DNA of 64,000 nucleotides from Comamonas odontotermitis (GTDB lineage: Bacteria; Pseudomonadota; Gammaproteobacteria; Burkholderiales; Burkholderiaceae_C): the NCBI RefSeq assembly GCF_014207855.1, contig NZ_JACHKZ010000009.1, positions 62,001 to 126,000 of the forward strand, read 5' to 3'. Positions 1 through 9,558 of this stretch are shown piece by piece. The first letter of the stretch is position 1, and each line of letters opens with the position of its first letter. The position numbers and the translations under genes are program-made. Below the pieces are notes generated by a model, which was not told where the DNA came from, did no database searches, and saw only the letters and a program-made list of their open reading frames with translations.

Positions 1-1271
1 TGAACACCGCCCTTGAGATTGAGGCTCTTGCGCTGCGCGTCCGTCAGATCGCTGACCACCAGCCCCAATTGCTGCGCAGCTGTGGAGGGCTTGGCCTTTT
101 CGGGCTCTTTGCCTGCGCCAGCCTTTGCAGTGGCTTCAGATGGAATTTCCACAATGGTGATGGGCAGATCCAGCGTCTTGCCACGCCGGAAAACCGTGAC
201 CGTGCTCTTGGAGCCCGGCTTGGTATTACCCACCCAACGCGGCAGATCTGCCAGTTTTTCCAGCGGCTTGCCATCAAACTTGGTGATCACATCGCCCGCT
301 TCCACCCCGGCCTTTTCCGCAGGAGATCCGCTCTCCACCCCTGTGACCAGAGCGCCCTGCGCCTTGCCCAAACCGATGGATTCAGCCACATCCTTGTTGA
401 CAGTCGATATCTGCACACCGATCTTGCCGCGCACGACACGACCGGTCGCCCGCAACTGGTCACTGACTCGCACCGCTTCATCGATCGGGATGGAGAATGA
501 AATCCCCATGAAACCACCCGAGCGGGAATAAATCTGGCTGTTGATACCAACCACCTCGCCACGCATATTCAGCAGGGGTCCTCCTGAGTTGCCAGGGTTG
601 ATGGCAACGTCAGTCTGGATGAATGGCAGATAGTCGCCTGTATCACGCTGTTTGGCAGACACGATGCCGGCAGTGACCGAATTTTCCAGGCCAAAGGGCG
701 AGCCGATGGCCATGACCCATTCACCCACCCGCAAGCGATTCACGTCGCCGATTTTGACTGCAGGCAAGCCCGTAGCCTCGATCTTGACCACTGCCACATC
801 AGTGCGCTTGTCTGCACCAATGATCTTGGCCTTGAACTCCCGCTTGTCGGTCAGGGTCACGATCACATCGTCAGCCCCCTCAACCACATGGGCGTTGGTC
901 ATCACATAGCCATCTGAGGTGAGGATGAAGCCTGACCCCAGGCCGCTGGGCTGCTCTTCGTCACTGTCGGGCTTTTGCGGACGCTGTTGCCGGGGGATGC
1001 TGGGCACAGGCAAACCAAAGCGCTTGAAGAACTCCAGCATCTCCGGATCGATGCCGCCCTGCGCAACCCTGTTGGAGACCTTCTCCATGGTCCTGATATT
1101 GACCACCGACGGACCGACCTGATCCACGAGATCGGTAAAGTCAGGCAGCCCGCGCACAACCGTTGGTGCGGGTTGTGCCTGTACCACCTCAGGCAACATG
1201 ACCGCGCTGCTGATAGACAGAATGGCCGCCAATGCACTGACCTGGAAAGGCTTCCAACGCTTGTTAGACAT
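1..1271 (-). CDS. mucD: Periplasmic serine protease MucD/DegP family (3' end outside window)
   Basis: HtrA-type trypsin-like protease that degrades misfolded envelope proteins in the periplasm. The frame opens with ATG at 1271 and runs off the left edge, so about 423 residues are visible. It shows an N-terminal signal segment, then the protease domain with the full triad: His128 in TNAHVV, Asp158 in RTDVAV and Ser229 in GNSGGPL. A PDZ domain follows (GVQIS to about residue 360), and a second one seems to begin at the edge (QLGLVVSDL). The gene lies downstream of rpoE-rseA in the same direction, the classic mucD position, but an intrinsic terminator separates it from rseA, so it probably has its own promoter in 1272-1435. 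Family assignment is certain; MucD versus DegP/DegQ naming rests on context. Confidence 0.93.
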   Translation of the reverse strand, partial: MSNKRWKPFQVSALAAILSISSAVMLPEVVQAQPAPTVVRGLPDFTDLVDQVGPSVVNIRTMEKVSNRVAQGGIDPEMLEFFKRFGLPVPSIPRQQRPQKPDSDEEQPSGLGSGFILTSDGYVMTNAHVVEGADDVIVTLTDKREFKAKIIGADKRTDVAVVKIEATGLPAVKIGDVNRLRVGEWVMAIGSPFGLENSVTAGIVSAKQRDTGDYLPFIQTDVAINPGNSGGPLLNMRGEVVGINSQIYSRSGGFMGISFSIPIDEAVRVSDQLRATGRVVRGKIGVQISTVNKDVAESIGLGKAQGALVTGVESGSPAEKAGVEAGDVITKFDGKPLEKLADLPRWVGNTKPGSKSTVTVFRRGKTLDLPITIVEIPSEATAKAGAGKEPEKAKPSTAAQQLGLVVSDLTDAQRKSLNLKGGV

Positions 1272-1433
1272 ATCACTCCTCACAAAGAATTACTGTGTGC
1301 AACCCTGAGGCTGATCACACCTGAAAATAGCGCAATGCAGCATTGGAGACACAAATCTTTGCGAGGTTCCCCGATGCATCTTTTGACAGATGCGCCGTAA
1401 AACACGGGTTTCAAGTGATTAAAGCCACTTCGG

Positions 1434-1465
1434 CCATAAAAAAACACCTGCCAAGGCAGGTGTTT
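1434..1465 (-). terminator. Intrinsic terminator after rseA
   Basis: Read on the minus strand, an 11-bp stem AAACACCTGCC/GGCAGGTGTTT with a 2-nt loop (1442-1465) is followed by a run of T (A-run at 1436-1444 on the plus strand). It sits 33 bp after the rseA stop and before mucD, so it should end the rpoE-rseA transcript. Confidence 0.85.
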
Positions 1466-1497
1466 AGATAAAAGGCATCAAGCCCAAGCCCTGTACG

Positions 1498-2229
1498 TCA
1501 GCAGAGCTTGGAAGACTTGTCCGCGCAGTCCCCAGCTTTCTTTTCAGCATTGAAGGTGGCATTGCGCAGAAAGCTGGCAGGCATCTGCAGGTTGGCAGTA
1601 CCACCAATCTGGCCACGCGCAGCCAGTAGCTCGTCCAGTCGCGGATCACGCAGCATGATGGTGGCATTCTGGCCGACAGTCACAGGCATCTGCACCAAGC
1701 CCTGCGTGGATACCGGCACCGTGGCGCTTGCCAACTGCTGACCGCCCTTGCCCGAACCAGGGGACGATAGCAACGCCATGGAATTCCACCCCACCATGGC
1801 TACCGCTGCAACGGAGGCCAGCCCCGCCACCATCTTCCAGCGGAATACGGAGTGATTGGCAGCTTCCTGCATGGCAACCGGTCGCGCAGCCTTGGCCAAT
1901 TCAGGCACTTTCACTTCGCCTGCCTCGGGTTGATTGGATGCAACCAATGGAGCCTCTTGATCGATCTGGCGCTGAAGATCAGCCCAAAAGGCCTGAGGCT
2001 CTGTATGGATGGGCGCCGCCTGCATTGCCAAAGGCCCGCGCATGGCTTCGCCAATGAGCAAATAGGAGTGCACCGAAGCCGTATGCGATGCCGTCATGCC
2101 ACCGGTCTGCGGCATCTCTGCCAGCAGCTGCGCAAGCCCGTCATCGTCGAGCTCGTCATCGATCCATGCAGACAACTGCTCCAACGTCGCTGCCGACATC
2201 TTGTTGGATGCTTGGTTTTCGAGATTCAT
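1498..2229 (-). CDS. rseA: Anti-sigma-E factor RseA/MucA family
   Basis: Inner-membrane anti-sigma factor that holds sigma-E inactive until regulated proteolysis. The N-terminal cytoplasmic RseA domain has the typical start (QLSAWIDDELDDDG, about residues 17-32). One hydrophobic segment follows (about residues 133-155, MVAGLASVAAVAMVGW), then a periplasmic tail of about 90 residues ending in two Cys. Start choice: the GAGGA motif lies 8 nt before the ATG at 2229; an in-frame ATG at 2235 is only about 3 nt from it, so 2229 is preferred. It follows rpoE by about 50 bp, as in algU-mucA. The usual partner rseB/mucB is not found downstream. Confidence 0.88.
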   Translation of the reverse strand: MNLENQASNKMSAATLEQLSAWIDDELDDDGLAQLLAEMPQTGGMTASHTASVHSYLLIGEAMRGPLAMQAAPIHTEPQAFWADLQRQIDQEAPLVASNQPEAGEVKVPELAKAARPVAMQEAANHSVFRWKMVAGLASVAAVAMVGWNSMALLSSPGSGKGGQQLASATVPVSTQGLVQMPVTVGQNATIMLRDPRLDELLAARGQIGGTANLQMPASFLRNATFNAEKKAGDCADKSSKLC

Positions 2230-2280
2230 AGCCATATTCCTCGCGGGCCCATGCCCTTACAACCAGTCCTCAAATGATCG

Positions 2281-2916
2281 CTACCAACGCTTGCCAGACT
2301 GGCGCTCAAGCATTGGTTTTACCTTGGTGGAAATTGCCTCTCGGGCACGGAAAATGCGCGAGCGCACCGTTCCGATAGGACAGTCCATCGTCTCGGCAAT
2401 GTCTTCATACGACATGCCCTCGATTTCCCGCAGTACGATCGCCTGGCGTAAATCCTCAGGCAGAGCGTCCATGGCCGCATTGACCGCCTGGGCGATTTCC
2501 TGGGCCGCAATGACCGTCTCCGGGGTTTCGTCGCTGGTTAGTTCTCTTGTCGGCGCAGAAGTTTCATCGTCATCATCATTTCCTCGCAGAGCGCTCTCCG
2601 TCATCACCGGATTGCGGTTCAATTCCACCATGGCCTTTTTGGCCGTATTGACTGCGATACGGTAGAGCCAAGTGTAGAACTGCGCTTCTCCGCGAAATTG
2701 CGGCAATGCACGATAGGCGCGCAAGAATGTCTCCTGCGCCAGATCCGGCACCAGATCCACGTCACGGATCATGCGTGCAATCAGCCGTTCGATGCGTCGC
2801 TGGTACTTCATTACCAGCAAGCCGTAAGCCCGCTGGTCGCCCGCAATGGTGCGCTGCACCAATTGCAGGTCGGTATCGTTCGCGCCCGGGGCTGGTGCCA
2901 TTGGCGTTCCCGTCAT
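2281..2916 (-). CDS. rpoE: RNA polymerase sigma factor RpoE (sigma-E/AlgU, ECF)
   Basis: ECF sigma factor for the envelope-stress response. Region 2 is recognisable (MKYQRRIERLI, DLVPDLAQETFLRAYRAL, FRGEAQFYTWLYRIAVNTAK) and so is region 4 (LPEDLRQAIVLREIEGMSYEDIA, then GTVRSRIFRARE). There is an acidic, low-complexity inter-domain linker (DDDDETSAPTREL). The length of 211 residues is normal for the family. The ATG at 2916 was chosen because homology begins shortly after it (NDTDLQLVQRT); an in-frame upstream ATG at 2982 would overlap the preceding gene. It is followed by its anti-sigma factor rseA, which supports the call strongly. Confidence 0.95.
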   Translation of the reverse strand: MTGTPMAPAPGANDTDLQLVQRTIAGDQRAYGLLVMKYQRRIERLIARMIRDVDLVPDLAQETFLRAYRALPQFRGEAQFYTWLYRIAVNTAKKAMVELNRNPVMTESALRGNDDDDETSAPTRELTSDETPETVIAAQEIAQAVNAAMDALPEDLRQAIVLREIEGMSYEDIAETMDCPIGTVRSRIFRAREAISTKVKPMLERQSGKRW

Positions 2917-2978
2917 AAGTTGTTTTCTCTTCGCGCTACAGACATGCAGCTCTTGTTGTGGTTGGTCAGCTGCAGGCG

Positions 2979-3479
2979 TCACGCCACAGGGGCGCTCTGT
3001 TGATCAGCAACAATGGATGAGTATAAAACGCGCCGAATATCCGGCCAACGCTCTGGATTAGTGGCTCGTGCAATCAGCATCCAGCGATATCCGGCCGCCG
3101 CTGGCGGCAGCACCATGGCACGCAGCAGCAGCCAGCGTTGGCCATCCACGGCCACCTTCCACTGCGTCAGCTCCTCACCATCTGCAGGCAACGCCGCTCC
3201 ATGAATGCGCCACTTGGAGCCATTCCAATGCAAAAAGGTTCCAGGCCGCCAGAGGGGCAAATTTGTAACAGCCAGACAAGCCAGCAACCACGCAGCAACC
3301 AGCCCCCACTGCTGCCACTGCAACGGCTCCGAGGCCAGACGCCAAGCCATGCCCAGCACGGCAGAGGCGACAAGAGCCGCAAACACCCCGCAGCGAATCC
3401 ACAGGGGATGAACCAAAGGATATGCCACCGGTGCAGCCAAGGCTGCATGCTGAGATCGACGACGGGCAGATACCTCCAT
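2979..3479 (-). CDS. YgfX-like small membrane protein
   Basis: Predicted protein of 166 residues. Two hydrophobic segments (about residues 30-52 and 60-78) are followed by a soluble tail with a pattern like the YgfX/CptA family: HWNGSKWRIHG, a middle DGQRWLLLR and an end WPDIRRVLYSS. The family is known mainly from E. coli, where it pairs with SdhE; its job here is unknown. It sits directly upstream of rpoE on the same strand (stop at 2979, 62 bp before the rpoE start) and is probably the first gene of the sigma-E operon. The start is uncertain: ATG 3479 is the first plausible one but has no clear Shine-Dalgarno sequence. The family call is moderate; the gene itself is likely real. Confidence 0.55.
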   Translation of the reverse strand: MEVSARRRSQHAALAAPVAYPLVHPLWIRCGVFAALVASAVLGMAWRLASEPLQWQQWGLVAAWLLACLAVTNLPLWRPGTFLHWNGSKWRIHGAALPADGEELTQWKVAVDGQRWLLLRAMVLPPAAAGYRWMLIARATNPERWPDIRRVLYSSIVADQQSAPVA

Positions 3480-3523
3480 GGAATGGATTGTGCAAGCTTT
3501 CAGGCCGCCGGAGCACGGTGCAA

Positions 3524-3542
3524 TGCATTTGTTGAAAATGCA
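3524..3542. repeat. Inverted repeat TGCATTT-N5-AAATGCA before the YgfX-like gene
   Basis: Perfect 7-bp arms around a 5-nt spacer, between the fabF terminator and the first gene of the presumed sigma-E operon. It could be an operator or a short hairpin; no function can be assigned. Confidence 0.4.
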
Positions 3543-3572
3543 CAAAACAAAAGGTCTCCTAAAAGGAGACCT
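3543..3572 (-). terminator. Intrinsic terminator after fabF
   Basis: On the minus strand the stem AGGTCTCCT/AGGAGACCT (3552-3560 and 3564-3572, 3-nt loop) is followed by TTTTGTTTTG. It lies 35 bp after the fabF stop and ends the fatty-acid synthesis operon. Confidence 0.88.
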
Positions 3573-3606
3573 GATGATAGGCTTGAGCGGAGTTTCAAAG
3601 CACGCT

Positions 3607-4851
3607 TCAAACGCGCTTGAACACCAAAGTACCGTTGGTACCGCCAAAACCGAAATTGTTCTTGACTGCGATTTCCAGCTTGGCATCGCGCGCCGTATTG
3701 GCGCAATAGTCCAGATCGCACTCAGGATCTTGGTCCACCAGGTTGATGGTAGGAGGAATCTTCTGATCCTTGAGCGCCATCACGGTAAACACGCTTTCCA
3801 GACCGCCAGCACCACCTAGCAGGTGGCCCGTCATCGACTTGGTCGAACTCACCACCATCTTCTTGGCATGGTCCCCCATGGCCGCCTTGATGGCATTGGT
3901 TTCGTTCAGATCGCCCAGCGGGGTCGAGGTGCCATGCGCGTTCAGATAGTCCACCTGATCAGCATTCACACCCGCATTGCGCAGAGCACCCAGCATGGCC
4001 CGGCGTGGGCCGTCCATATTGGGGGCGGTCATGTGACCCGCATCTGCGCTCATGCCGTAGCCCAGCAGTTCCGCATAGATCTTGGCACCACGGGCCTTGG
4101 CATGCTCGTATTCTTCAAGCACCACCACGCCTGCGCCTTCGCCCAGCACAAAGCCGTCGCGGCCCTTATCCCAGGGGCGTGAAGCCGCCTTGGGATCGTC
4201 GTTGCGAGTGGAGAGTGCACGCATTGCTGCGAAGCCACCCACTCCCAGCGGAGAAACAGTAGATTCGGTACCGCCTGCGATCATGACATCGGCATCGCCG
4301 TACTCGATCAATCGACCCGCTTCACCAATGCAGTGCAAGCCGGTCGTACAAGCAGTCACTACCGAAAGGTTGGGCCCCTTGAAGCCAAACCGCATCGATA
4401 CATGGCCTGCAACCATGTTGATGATGGAGGCAGGTACAAAGAAAGGCGTGATTCGGCGGGCGCCACGGCGTTCGTATTCGCTGTGGGTGTCCTCGATCAG
4501 CGGCAGACCGCCGATGCCGGAACCAATCACCACACCGATACGCGCAGCCAACTCCTCGTCCAGCGCCTGGCCAGTGGCCAGACCGGCATCTGTCACTGCT
4601 TCTTGTGCAGCGGCAATGCCATAGTGGATGAAGGTGTCCATCGTGCGTGCTTCCTTGGCACTCATATAGGACTCAAGATTGAACCCTTTGACCTCGCCTG
4701 CAATCTTGCAGCTGAAGTCGGTGGTGTCAAACTTGGTAATGAGGTCAATGCCGGACTGGCCAGCCAATATGTTGGACCAGGCTTCAGCAACCGTGTTTCC
4801 CACGGGGCTGATGCAACCCAGACCAGTCACGACGACGCGACGGCGACTCAT
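3607..4851 (-). CDS. fabF: 3-oxoacyl-[ACP] synthase II (KAS II)
   Basis: Elongating beta-ketoacyl-ACP synthase; condenses malonyl-ACP with acyl-ACP in cytosolic type II fatty-acid synthesis. At 414 residues it is full length, with the Cys-His-His triad in place: Cys168 (VTACTTG), His306 (NAHGTST) and His343 ([11 protein letters not shown]), plus the C-terminal NNFGFGGTN. It is the last gene of the fab cluster, about 80 bp after acpP, and is followed by an intrinsic terminator. Confidence 0.98.
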   Translation of the reverse strand: MSRRRVVVTGLGCISPVGNTVAEAWSNILAGQSGIDLITKFDTTDFSCKIAGEVKGFNLESYMSAKEARTMDTFIHYGIAAAQEAVTDAGLATGQALDEELAARIGVVIGSGIGGLPLIEDTHSEYERRGARRITPFFVPASIINMVAGHVSMRFGFKGPNLSVVTACTTGLHCIGEAGRLIEYGDADVMIAGGTESTVSPLGVGGFAAMRALSTRNDDPKAASRPWDKGRDGFVLGEGAGVVVLEEYEHAKARGAKIYAELLGYGMSADAGHMTAPNMDGPRRAMLGALRNAGVNADQVDYLNAHGTSTPLGDLNETNAIKAAMGDHAKKMVVSSTKSMTGHLLGGAGGLESVFTVMALKDQKIPPTINLVDQDPECDLDYCANTARDAKLEIAVKNNFGFGGTNGTLVFKRV

Positions 4852-4933
4852 GCGTTACAGCTTTCTTGTTGGTCTCTCGGAGTTGCGGCAAGACACTTGC
4901 GCCCTGTCGGGCGCCAAGTGCATGCGCAATCAA

Positions 4934-5209
<276 letters not shown>

Positions 5210-5278
5210 CTAGCTGCTTCAGCAATACCTGAGTGCAACTTGCCGTCGCGAGGAAACGGCATTTAACTTCTGCTAAAC

Positions 5279-6025
5279 CTACATGTACATGCCGCCATTG
5301 ACATGCAACTCCTGCCCGGTCACATAACCAGCACCATCCGATGCCAGATAGACCACAGCGTTGGCAATGTCTTGCGGCTGTCCCAGCTTACCCAAGGCGA
5401 TCTGCGATTGCAGTGCTTTCTTCTGTTCCTCGGGAAGCTGGGCAGTCATGTCTGTTTCGATAAAGCCAGGCGCCACGCAGTTTACCGTGATGCCACGGCT
5501 GCCCAGCTCCTTGGCCAGTGATCGCGTCATGCCGGCAACGCCAGCCTTGGCGGCAGCGTAGTTTGCCTGACCGGCATTGCCGGAAGCGCCCACTACGCTG
5601 GTAATGCTGATGATACGGCCAAAACGCTGCTTCATCATCGGGCGGATGGCCGCACGGCTGGCACCAAAGACGGCCTTCAGATTGGTGCCGAGCACGGCAT
5701 CCCAGTCTTCGTCCTTCATGCGCATGGCCAGGGTATCCCGGGTGATGCCAGCGTTGTTCACCAGAACATGCAGGCCGCCCTGGGTCTTGACCAGTTCGTC
5801 AATCAGCGCCTCGACGGCCGTGCCGTTGTTCACATCCAGCGCAACGCCGCGTGAACCTGGAAAAGCCGACAGAGCCTGCGAAATCTTGGCAGCACCGTCG
5901 TCAGTGGTTGCCGTGCCTACCACCTGGTAGCCAGCAGCGCCCAAGGCTTGCGCAATAGCGGCGCCAATACCGCGCGATGCACCTGTCACCAGGGCTACTT
6001 TGGCTGTTTGGGTTGCTTCAGTCAT
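5279..6025 (-). CDS. fabG: 3-oxoacyl-[ACP] reductase
   Basis: NADPH-dependent short-chain reductase for the first reduction of the elongation cycle. It has the nucleotide-binding motif TGASRGIG (residues 14-21), NNAG (90-93), and the catalytic set Asn115, Ser143, Tyr156 and Lys160 (YAAAK). 248 residues is the usual length. Its start overlaps the fabD stop by 4 bp (ATGA), implying translational coupling. Confidence 0.97.
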   Translation of the reverse strand: MTEATQTAKVALVTGASRGIGAAIAQALGAAGYQVVGTATTDDGAAKISQALSAFPGSRGVALDVNNGTAVEALIDELVKTQGGLHVLVNNAGITRDTLAMRMKDEDWDAVLGTNLKAVFGASRAAIRPMMKQRFGRIISITSVVGASGNAGQANYAAAKAGVAGMTRSLAKELGSRGITVNCVAPGFIETDMTAQLPEEQKKALQSQIALGKLGQPQDIANAVVYLASDGAGYVTGQELHVNGGMYM

Positions 6026-6966
6026 GCGATTGCTTCTTTGGTTTCCTGCAGGGTAGCAGGGTCATACAGGGCTACACCCACCATATCCGGATCAATGCGC
6101 TTAGTCATGCCGGTGAGCACCTTGCCCGGGCCGCACTCTACCAGATGGGTTGCACCCATGGCACGCAGCTTCTGCACGCACTCCACCCAACGCACCGGGC
6201 CAAAAGCCTGGCGGTACAGGGCGTCGCGAATGGCATCGGCATCCGTTTGCACAGCCACATCGATGTTGTTGAGCACCGGGATCTGCGGGGCAGCGAGCTG
6301 CAGGCCCGCCAACGCAGCCTTCAGCTTTTCCGCCGCCGGCTTCATCAGGCTCGAATGGAAAGGCGCAGACACCGGCAGTGGCAGCGCACGTTTGGCACCC
6401 GCCTCCTTCACCGCCACGCTGGCAGCCTCGACAGCGGCCTTCGAGCCGGCGATCACAGTCTGGCCGGGATCGTTGAAGTTCACAGCTTCCACCACCTCCG
6501 CGCCGCCCATCTTGGCCGTCACTTCAGCGCAGACCGCCTTGACCTTGTCTGCATCGAGGCCCAGCACAGCAGCCATGGCGCCAGCACCCACAGGCACGGC
6601 TTCCTGCATGGCAGCACCGCGCAGGCGCACCAGCGGCGCCGCCTGGGCCAGCGTCAGCACGCCCGCTGCAACCAATGCAGAGTACTCTCCCAACGAATGG
6701 CCTGCCACCGCCATGGGCAACGCACCGCCTTCCGCACGCCATACGCGCCAAGCGGCCACACCGGCCACCAGCATCACAGGCTGGGTATTGGCAGTCAGTG
6801 CCAGTGCCTCCTTGGGACCCCCCTGAATCAGAGCACCAATGTCTTCACCCAGCGCATCGGATGCCTCCTGCAGCGCCTCTCGCACAGCAGGGTGATCGCC
6901 CCAGGCGTCGAGCATGCCAACAGCCTGCGAGCCCTGGCCCGGAAATACAAACGCAAAAGAATTCAT
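6022..6966 (-). CDS. fabD: Malonyl-CoA:ACP transacylase
   Basis: Transfers malonyl groups from CoA to ACP, supplying extender units. The nucleophile Ser91 lies in GHSLGEYSAL and the active-site His204 in APFHSSL; the N-terminus has the typical FPGQGSQ. 314 residues is full length. It lies between fabH (66 bp upstream) and fabG (4-bp overlap). Confidence 0.97.
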   Translation of the reverse strand: MNSFAFVFPGQGSQAVGMLDAWGDHPAVREALQEASDALGEDIGALIQGGPKEALALTANTQPVMLVAGVAAWRVWRAEGGALPMAVAGHSLGEYSALVAAGVLTLAQAAPLVRLRGAAMQEAVPVGAGAMAAVLGLDADKVKAVCAEVTAKMGGAEVVEAVNFNDPGQTVIAGSKAAVEAASVAVKEAGAKRALPLPVSAPFHSSLMKPAAEKLKAALAGLQLAAPQIPVLNNIDVAVQTDADAIRDALYRQAFGPVRWVECVQKLRAMGATHLVECGPGKVLTGMTKRIDPDMVGVALYDPATLQETKEAIA

Positions 6967-7032
6967 GTCTCGATTTTAGTTAAATTTTCGAATGAAATAC
7001 GGCAATAGCCCAAGTACACCAAGCACCTGAAG

Positions 7033-8013
7033 CTACATTTTCAGGAGTACCGCCCCCCAGGTGAAGCCACCGCCAACGCCTTCGAGCATCACGTTGTGCC
7101 CTGGTCGGACCTGGCCTGCGCGCACGGCATGGTCAAGCGCCAGCGGAATCGATGCCGCTGATGTATTGCCGTGCTGATCGACCGTGACCACCACTTTCTC
7201 GGGCGAAAGCTTGAGTTTGCGCGCCGTGCTCATCATGATGCGCAGATTGGCCTGGTGTGGGATCAGCCAATCGATATCGGACTCTTGCATGTCGGCCTTG
7301 GCCAATGCAGCACGGGCTGCCTTGTCGAGCACACCCACCGCCAGTTTGAATACGGCCTGGCCGTCCATGCGCAGCATGGGCGAGCCAATCACCTCGCCAC
7401 CCGAGACATGGCCCGGCACGCACAGGATGTCGACATGGCTGCCATCGGCATGCAGCTCGGTGGCCAGAATGCCGGGTTCGCTCGAAGCTTCCAGCACCAC
7501 GGCCCCGGCTCCATCGCCAAACAGAACACAGGTAGTGCGGTCATTGAAATCAAGGATACGGCTGAATACTTCGGCCCCCACCACCAGCGCGCGCTTGGCG
7601 GTGCCGGTCTTGATCATGGCATCAGCCACCGACAGGGCATAAACGAAACCGCTGCATACCGCCTGCACATCGAACACCGGGCAGCCATTGGTGATGCCCA
7701 GCTTGTTCTGCAGGATGGCCGCTGTCGACGGGAACACCATGTCCGGCGTGGAAGTGGCCACAATGATCAGATCAATGTCGGCAGCCATCAACTTCGCAGC
7801 TTCGAGCGCCTTTTTCGATGCTTCCACGGCCAGATCGCTGGCCGTCACATCGGGAGCGGCAAAATGGCGCGCCTTGATTCCGGTACGCTCGACAATCCAC
7901 TCATCCGAGGTTTCCAGACCGCGCGTAGCCATTTCGGCCGCCAGATCATCATTGGTGACGCGGCGCGGTGGCAGGTAGCTGCCAGTGCCGGTGATGCGTG
8001 AATAAATGCTCAT
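7033..8013 (-). CDS. fabH: 3-oxoacyl-[ACP] synthase III (KAS III)
   Basis: Initiates fatty-acid synthesis by condensing acetyl-CoA with malonyl-ACP. The Cys-His-Asn triad is present: Cys120 ([10 protein letters not shown]), His253 (IPHQANLRI) and Asn283 (HGNTSAAS). 326 residues is normal. It lies 5 bp after the plsX stop in the same direction. Confidence 0.97.
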   Translation of the reverse strand: MSIYSRITGTGSYLPPRRVTNDDLAAEMATRGLETSDEWIVERTGIKARHFAAPDVTASDLAVEASKKALEAAKLMAADIDLIIVATSTPDMVFPSTAAILQNKLGITNGCPVFDVQAVCSGFVYALSVADAMIKTGTAKRALVVGAEVFSRILDFNDRTTCVLFGDGAGAVVLEASSEPGILATELHADGSHVDILCVPGHVSGGEVIGSPMLRMDGQAVFKLAVGVLDKAARAALAKADMQESDIDWLIPHQANLRIMMSTARKLKLSPEKVVVTVDQHGNTSAASIPLALDHAVRAGQVRPGHNVMLEGVGGGFTWGAVLLKM

Positions 8014-8018
8014 CGATT

Positions 8019-9071
8019 TCAGATAGAAGACGTCACAGTTGCAGCAACAGCAGGGCTGTCTGCCGGCATCAGCAAGGGCGCAGCCGTCTGGATCTTGGTC
8101 TGCACACGCCCCAGCAAATCGTTACGGGCCGCATCATAAGCGCGATTGAGCGCATGCTCATAGGCCACCACATCGGCCGAGCCATGGCTTTTGAACACCA
8201 GGCCGCGCAAACCGAGTAACGCAGCCCCATTGTAGCGGCGGTGATCCATGCGCTTCATCAGGCGTGCAAGCACGGGATAGGCGACAGCTGCCGCCAGCTT
8301 GGTGAACAGATTGCGCTTGAATTCCTGCTTGAGCCCCCCTGTGATCATGCTGGCCACGCCCTCGCTCGCCTTGAGCGCGACATTGCCGACAAAACCATCG
8401 CAGGTCACGATATCGACCGTACCCTTGAAGATGTCATTGCCTTCCACATTGCCCTGAAAATTGAGGTAACCCGACTGCCCGGCAGCACGCAGCAACTCAC
8501 CCGCGCGCTTGATGACTTCGCTGCCCTTGATGGCTTCTTCGCCAATGTTTAAAAGGCCTACGCTGGGGTTTTCCTTCTCCTGCAGGGCGCTCACCAGCGC
8601 CGAGCCCATGACGGCAAACTGAACCAGGTGCTCTGCCGTGCAATCGACGTTGGCTCCCAGATCCAGCACCGTGGTGGCACCGCCCTTGGCATGGGGAATC
8701 TGTGTAGCGATGGCCGGGCGGTCAATACCTTCCAGCGTCTTGAGCAGATAGCGCGCAATCGCCATCAATGCGCCAGTATTGCCCGCAGATACCGCAACCT
8801 GTGCAGCACCCTCTTTGACCTGGCTGATAGCCACGCGCATGGAAGAGTCCTTCTTCTTGCGCAACGCCACTTCCACGGGATCGTCCATGGTGACGACTTC
8901 GCTTGCCGCTACCAGGGTTGCACGCTCGTGCTGGAATGACTGCAATGCCTCGGGTTGCCCCACCACCAACAGTCGGGCATCAGGATGGGCGTCCAAAAAT
9001 TTCTTGCATGCAGGCAGGGTGACACGGGGACCCGCATCACCACCCATGCAATCCACGGCCAGTGTGATCAT
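8019..9071 (-). CDS. plsX: Phosphate acyltransferase PlsX
   Basis: Converts acyl-ACP to acyl-phosphate for PlsY, linking fatty-acid and phospholipid synthesis at the membrane surface. The N-terminus [14 protein letters not shown] is diagnostic, and the internal [11 protein letters not shown] and [11 protein letters not shown] motifs fit. It has 350 residues. It is the first gene after the rpmF terminator and may carry its own promoter in 9072-9162; fabH follows 5 bp later. Confidence 0.97.
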   Translation of the reverse strand: MITLAVDCMGGDAGPRVTLPACKKFLDAHPDARLLVVGQPEALQSFQHERATLVAASEVVTMDDPVEVALRKKKDSSMRVAISQVKEGAAQVAVSAGNTGALMAIARYLLKTLEGIDRPAIATQIPHAKGGATTVLDLGANVDCTAEHLVQFAVMGSALVSALQEKENPSVGLLNIGEEAIKGSEVIKRAGELLRAAGQSGYLNFQGNVEGNDIFKGTVDIVTCDGFVGNVALKASEGVASMITGGLKQEFKRNLFTKLAAAVAYPVLARLMKRMDHRRYNGAALLGLRGLVFKSHGSADVVAYEHALNRAYDAARNDLLGRVQTKIQTAAPLLMPADSPAVAATVTSSI

Positions 9072-9162
9072 TCGCTCTGCAATTCTTTGATGTTGCGCCA
9101 GCGCACGCTATTGGCATATAAGCAAAGAGGCCAAGCCAGTGCGCAGCAATCCTGCAACAGAA

Positions 9163-9208
9163 TAAAAAAGGCCCGCGCTACACATGCGGTAGCCGCGGGC
9201 CTTTTTTG
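9163..9208. terminator. Intrinsic terminator between rpmF and plsX (bidirectional form)
   Basis: A GC-rich stem GGCCCGCG-CTAC/GTAG-CCGCGGGCC (9170-9181 and 9189-9201) is flanked by an A-run on the left (9164-9169) and a T-run on the right (9202-9207). For the minus-strand operon it reads as a strong terminator or attenuator just after rpmF, 13 bp past its stop. Confidence 0.85.
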
Positions 9209-9220
9209 TACAGCTATGGC

Positions 9221-9403
9221 TTAGGCTTCCGACTTGTTCTTCAGCACTTGACGGCCACGGTAGAAACCGTTGGGGCTGATGTGGTGACGCAGATGGGTTT
9301 CGCCGGTGGTAGGCTCCACAGCGATACCAGGCACATTCAGTGCATTGTGCGAACGGTGCATACCGCGCTTGGAAGGAGATTTCTTGTTTTGTTGAACAGC
9401 CAT
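9221..9403 (-). CDS. rpmF: 50S ribosomal protein L32
   Basis: A 60-residue basic ribosomal protein with the diagnostic N-terminus [19 protein letters not shown] and the motif [14 protein letters not shown]. It has no Cys residues, so this is the zinc-free form. It sits between yceD (155 bp upstream) and plsX, the conserved order, and is followed by a strong terminator, which fits much higher expression than that of the enzymes downstream. Confidence 0.97.
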   Translation of the reverse strand: MAVQQNKKSPSKRGMHRSHNALNVPGIAVEPTTGETHLRHHISPNGFYRGRQVLKNKSEA

Positions 9404-9558
9404 GATGGCTCCTGAGTCTTGAAAGGGTTGGTGACACGGCCTGCGTAAAACAGACGCATGCCCTAAAAATACGCGATTAGCCCATTAAAGACACGAGGGG
9501 GATTCGCGCGAAGCCTCAAATTATAGCAAAGATCGCTGGCAGGCTTCAATCCTTCCCC

